Assembly: GCF_910593845.1 (NCBI RefSeq)
Contig: NZ_CAJVAS010000013.1
Location: forward strand, 1-64,000
Length of the DNA stretch: 64,000 bases
Reading direction: 5' to 3'
Source of the DNA: Paenibacillus solanacearum
Lineage (GTDB): Bacteria > Bacillota > Bacilli > Paenibacillales > NBRC-103111
Part shown: positions 61,700-64,000 of the stretch, one piece after another
Layout of the letters: the number at the start of each line of letters is the position of its first letter
Position numbering within the stretch: position 1 is the first letter of the stretch
Notes under the pieces: generated by a model
Database searches by the model: none
The model's input: only the letters and a program-made list of their open reading frames with translations
What the model was told of the DNA's origin: nothing
Translations under genes and position numbers: made by a program

Positions 61700-61760
61700 G
61701 ATTTATCTTTTTTAAAGTGACCTTTGTGCGAAGCACAACGGAACGTAAAAAAGATAAATC
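61700..61760 (+). promoter_or_regulatory. Large hairpin between lonA and engB
   Basis: GATTTATCTTTTTTA pairs perfectly with TAAAAAAGATAAATC, and TTGTGC with GCACAA around GAA inside. It lies 24 bases before the engB start. The role is unclear: RNA processing, attenuation or protein binding. Confidence 0.6.
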
Positions 61761-61783
61761 GGAGCTTAGAAAAGAGTGAAAGC

Positions 61784-62407
61784 ATGAAGGTCAATCAGGC
61801 TGAATTTGTCATCAGCGCGGTTGGTCCGAATCAGTATCCCGAAGGCGCCTTGCCGGAAATTGCTCTGGCAGGGCGTTCGAATGTCGGGAAGTCTTCGCTG
61901 ATTAATCGGATGATCAGCCGCAAAAATTTGGCGCGGACGAGCTCCAAGCCGGGAAAAACGCAGCAGTTGAACTATTATCGGATTAATACGGACTTATTTT
62001 TCGTCGATTTGCCTGGCTACGGGTATGCGCAAGTATCGAAAACGGAGCGCCAAAAGTGGGGAAAATTCATAGAGCAGTATTTACTGGAACGCGAGCACTT
62101 GAAGCTGGTGCTGCATGTGATTGATCTGCGCCACCCGCCGAGCAAGGACGACCAGGCGATGCACGACTGGTTGCGCCATAACGGGGTACCCCGCTGTGTC
62201 GTTGTGACCAAGGCCGATAAAATTCCGAAAGGAAAATGGCAGAAGCATATCAAAATTGTGCGGGAGACGCTGGAGATGGATAAGGCAGATCCGCTTGTAT
62301 TGTTTTCTTCCGAGCTTGGCATCGGCAAGGAAGAATTGTGGCAAATCATTGAACAGCGAATCGGGTATGCCGATTCGGCTGCGGGAACAGATAGCAACGA
62401 AGCGTAA
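61784..62407 (+). CDS. engB: Ribosome biogenesis GTPase YsxC/EngB
   Basis: A 207-residue GTPase needed for 50S subunit assembly. G1 is [18 protein letters not shown]2 [15 protein letters not shown]3 [12 protein letters not shown]4 VVTKADK and G5 [11 protein letters not shown]. Start at 61784, with AGAGTGA upstream. A terminator follows at once, so this closes the lonA-engB unit; hemA, which follows in Bacillus subtilis, is absent. Confidence 0.97.
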   Translation: MKVNQAEFVISAVGPNQYPEGALPEIALAGRSNVGKSSLINRMISRKNLARTSSKPGKTQQLNYYRINTDLFFVDLPGYGYAQVSKTERQKWGKFIEQYLLEREHLKLVLHVIDLRHPPSKDDQAMHDWLRHNGVPRCVVVTKADKIPKGKWQKHIKIVRETLEMDKADPLVLFSSELGIGKEELWQIIEQRIGYADSAAGTDSNEA

Positions 62408-62452
62408 AAAGAACCTGCGGATGGCGGCATCCTGCGGGTTCTTTTTTGCATA
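62408..62452 (+). terminator. Terminator of engB
   Basis: AAAGAACCTGC pairs with the GCGGGTTCTTT arm, with GATG/CATC inside, followed by six T. Confidence 0.85.
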
Positions 62453-62734
62453 ATGCATGCATAAAAGCTGCGGAAATGCTCCAAACTTGGGAAAAAACCA
62501 TTTTCGGGCGCTTTTCCGAATTCCTGAAGGATGCGCGGAACATAGTAAGGGAAACCGAGTTTTTTTATCGTTCATGCCGCCTTCTGAGGGGAAAACGCGA
62601 AATTTTCTGAATTCCCGGCGAAATTCAAGGTCTGCGCGGCAGGAATATTAAATATTTATGTAGTATAATGTATATAGAACAAGAGAATAAGGCTGAAGCT
62701 TCAAGGTTCGAAAAAAATGAATCGAGGGATTTTT
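62408..62734 (+). other. Intergenic region after engB
   Basis: It holds the engB terminator and, at 62664-62669, a TATAAT box that may start the next gene, with no clear -35. No gene is visible in between. Confidence 0.6.
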
Positions 62735-63322
62735 ATGGCAATGAGGTTAGCGACTGAATATGTCAAAACCTGCCTGCAACTAACGGAGGCCGAGATGGCC
62801 GTGTTTACGCAAATGTTCGTCGACCATGAGGCCTCTCTGCAAGTGAAAGTGTATGAAAACGGGAATCAGGAAATCGGTTTTCGGAACGAATCGGGCCAGG
62901 AAATTACCCTTTCGTTCGAGAAGCAAGCCAATCTGTACGTATGCCAGGGAACATGCCGCTTGACGGACAACAAGCTTGTCAACCTAATGCGCAAAGCTGT
63001 CTCCTTATTCAAGGGGGATGCTATCGTGCATCGCATCTACACGGGCTATACGATGGTGTATACGTACAAGCAAGGCGCAGTGGTCAAAATCGTGGAGCGT
63101 TCCGAAGCGGGCGACAAGATCGTGTTCGAATACAAAAACACGCTCGGCCAGCTGGAGCAAATGTTCCACAAGAACGAAGTAGAGCAGGAAATCGGGCGCA
63201 TCAAGGCGCAAATCAACTCCTTGCTCGATTTGAGAAACGTGATGCAAGAACCCGCCATAAGCGAACAAATCGATGAACGGCTGCAGAAGCTGACGCATCG
63301 GTTGTTTGTACTCGAAGCTTAA
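62735..63322 (+). CDS. Conserved hypothetical protein upstream of speD
   Basis: A 195-residue soluble protein, not recognised by function. The first 110 residues look like mixed beta structure (ASLQVKVYENGNQEIGF, LYVCQGTCRLT); the last 60 form a charged helix pair (KNEVEQEIGRIKAQINSLLD, ISEQIDERLQKLTHRLFVL) likely to be a coiled coil. GAGGGAT is well spaced before the ATG at 62735; an earlier in-frame ATG at 62717 is less well supported. It is a single-gene unit ended by a strong terminator. Confidence 0.78.
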   Translation: MAMRLATEYVKTCLQLTEAEMAVFTQMFVDHEASLQVKVYENGNQEIGFRNESGQEITLSFEKQANLYVCQGTCRLTDNKLVNLMRKAVSLFKGDAIVHRIYTGYTMVYTYKQGAVVKIVERSEAGDKIVFEYKNTLGQLEQMFHKNEVEQEIGRIKAQINSLLDLRNVMQEPAISEQIDERLQKLTHRLFVLEA

Positions 63323-63343
63323 TATATAGGATGACATTGGCGT

Positions 63344-63397
63344 AAAGAGCTTGCCCCCCACTTCTAATGCAGAAGCGGCGGCAAGCTCTTTTTTTAT
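63344..63397 (+). terminator. Terminator of the hypothetical gene
   Basis: AAAGAGCTTGCC pairs with GGCAAGCTCTTT across a GC-rich loop and is followed by seven T. Confidence 0.85.
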
Positions 63398-63603
63398 GAA
63401 TTATTATGCGCGATCATGCACGGAGGGAGCGGACAAAACCAGCGATTTTTATAGGGCCGGCCATACACCAAAGACGGGCGTAATACATATTTTGATGTTG
63501 TGCTTCCGCCCCGGGGAAGAAACGATTGCCTGCCCAAAAAAAACTGTTGCATTTCTGTTCAATAGATGTTATTTTTAATCTCGTTGAAAACAAAATAGGA
63601 ACC

Positions 63604-63670
63604 AGGATTCACTCAGGACATTGTATGTTGCGAGAGATTATTCCCTCGAGAAGTGAATGACGTAGGTCCT
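63604..63670 (+). promoter_or_regulatory. Structured leader candidate of speD
   Basis: AGGA and ATTCACT at 63604-63613 can pair with AGTGAAT at 63652-63658 and TCCT at 63667-63670, with an inner CGAG/CTCG hairpin. The element ends 51 bases before the speD start. It fits no riboswitch class that I can recognise. Confidence 0.4.
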
Positions 63671-63721
63671 AGCGGATGAAATTTTCAAAACATTTTATTC
63701 CTAGGAAGGGGGAACCGAAAG

Positions 63722-64000
63722 ATGGAATACTCAACTTTCGGAAGACACGTAGCTGTAGACACTTGGGGAGTCGACTTTGATCTTCTCAACAATGCAGAAT
63801 GGTTACAAGCGCAAATGGTAGAAGCTGCTGAGGTTTGTGGAGCAACGGTATTGTCTGTACAGTCCAAGCAATTCGAACCACAGGGGGCAACAGTATTGGT
63901 GTTGCTTTCAGAAAGTCATCTCTCCATTCATACGTATCCTGAGAAAGGCTTTGCGGCGCTCGACTGCTACACCTGCGGCGAGACGGTTGACCCTCAGTTG
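63722..64000 (+). CDS. speD: S-adenosylmethionine decarboxylase proenzyme (cut by window end)
   Basis: Ninety-three residues of a SpeD/SpeH protein, which makes decarboxylated SAM for spermidine synthesis. The self-processing site LSESHLSIHTYPEKGFAALD is complete: cleavage before the second Ser of ESHLS creates the pyruvoyl group. The CYTCGE segment with the catalytic Cys follows. GGAAGGGGG precedes the ATG. Full length of the family is about 125-130 residues, so roughly a quarter is missing beyond the window. Confidence 0.95.
   Translation, partial: MEYSTFGRHVAVDTWGVDFDLLNNAEWLQAQMVEAAEVCGATVLSVQSKQFEPQGATVLVLLSESHLSIHTYPEKGFAALDCYTCGETVDPQL

Larger units (their letters stand above)
63323..63721 (+). 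other. Intergenic region upstream of speD
   Basis: It contains the terminator at 63344-63397 and a structured candidate leader at 63604-63670. No gene with a credible start was seen. Confidence 0.6.

Noticed and set aside
63560..63721. A SAM riboswitch or T-box before speD
   Set aside because: The conserved core sequences of SAM-I and of T-box leaders are absent.

Overview
The window looks like a chromosomal segment of an endospore-forming Firmicute of the Paenibacillus type. The evidence is the gene content (gerE, gerM, a CotS-like kinase, YheC/YheD, a CwlD-like amidase, a sporulation-type asparagine synthase, LonB), the AGGAGG ribosome binding sites, frequent TTG/GTG starts, a GC-rich coding style, and the order ysoA-like, tig, clpP, clpX, ispG, lonB, lonA, engB, speD. 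No tRNA, rRNA, CRISPR array or intact mobile element was seen. The first 120 bases are the tail of an unidentified reading frame.

Region 1 (0.2-19.2 kb) holds tag and then a 1620-residue protein built almost entirely of decapeptide repeats (GAVTTEKLSx / GAVGTEQLSE). It has a good sigma-K-like promoter. An RmlD-like reductase, galU, three GT4 glycosyltransferases (one fused to a GT2), a GT2, a GT-D-fold transferase, a CotS-like kinase, UDP-glucose dehydrogenase, a nucleotide-sugar epimerase and a YheC/YheD ATP-grasp protein follow. I read this as a candidate system that makes and glycosylates a spore-surface fibre: GalU to Ugd to the epimerase would supply an acidic sugar, and the glycosyltransferases would decorate the repeat protein or another coat component. 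That link is inference. A small beta/gamma-crystallin-like protein sits inside the region.

Region 2 (19.4-26.4 kb) has three small related helical proteins with a sigma-K-like promoter, fabH with a FapR operator, a NarL-type two-component pair, a YcnI-like copper-binding protein, a secreted PG-binding/CAP protein, a DedA protein and gerE.

Region 3 (26.5-34.4 kb) is a cold-shock group (two csp genes with matching terminator-shaped leaders, two small unknown genes, a YdjO-like gene). Next is a ZTP riboswitch controlling a FolD-cyclodeaminase fusion, and then glpP, glpD and glpK, where glpD carries an antitermination-type leader and overlaps glpP inside a perfect palindrome.

Region 4 (34.6-49.5 kb) holds a pair of DGQHR/DndB-like genes without other Dnd genes, a ROK regulator, a methyltransferase, an MBL-fold hydrolase, an orphan Ger(x)C-like lipoprotein with a partner lipoprotein, PgpA, a diguanylate cyclase, gerM, rph, rdgB and asnO.

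Region 5 (49.6-64 kb) is the proteostasis block with ispG, a YibQ-like deacetylase-fold protein and an amidase inserted, then engB, an unknown gene and the start of speD, which is cut by the window edge.
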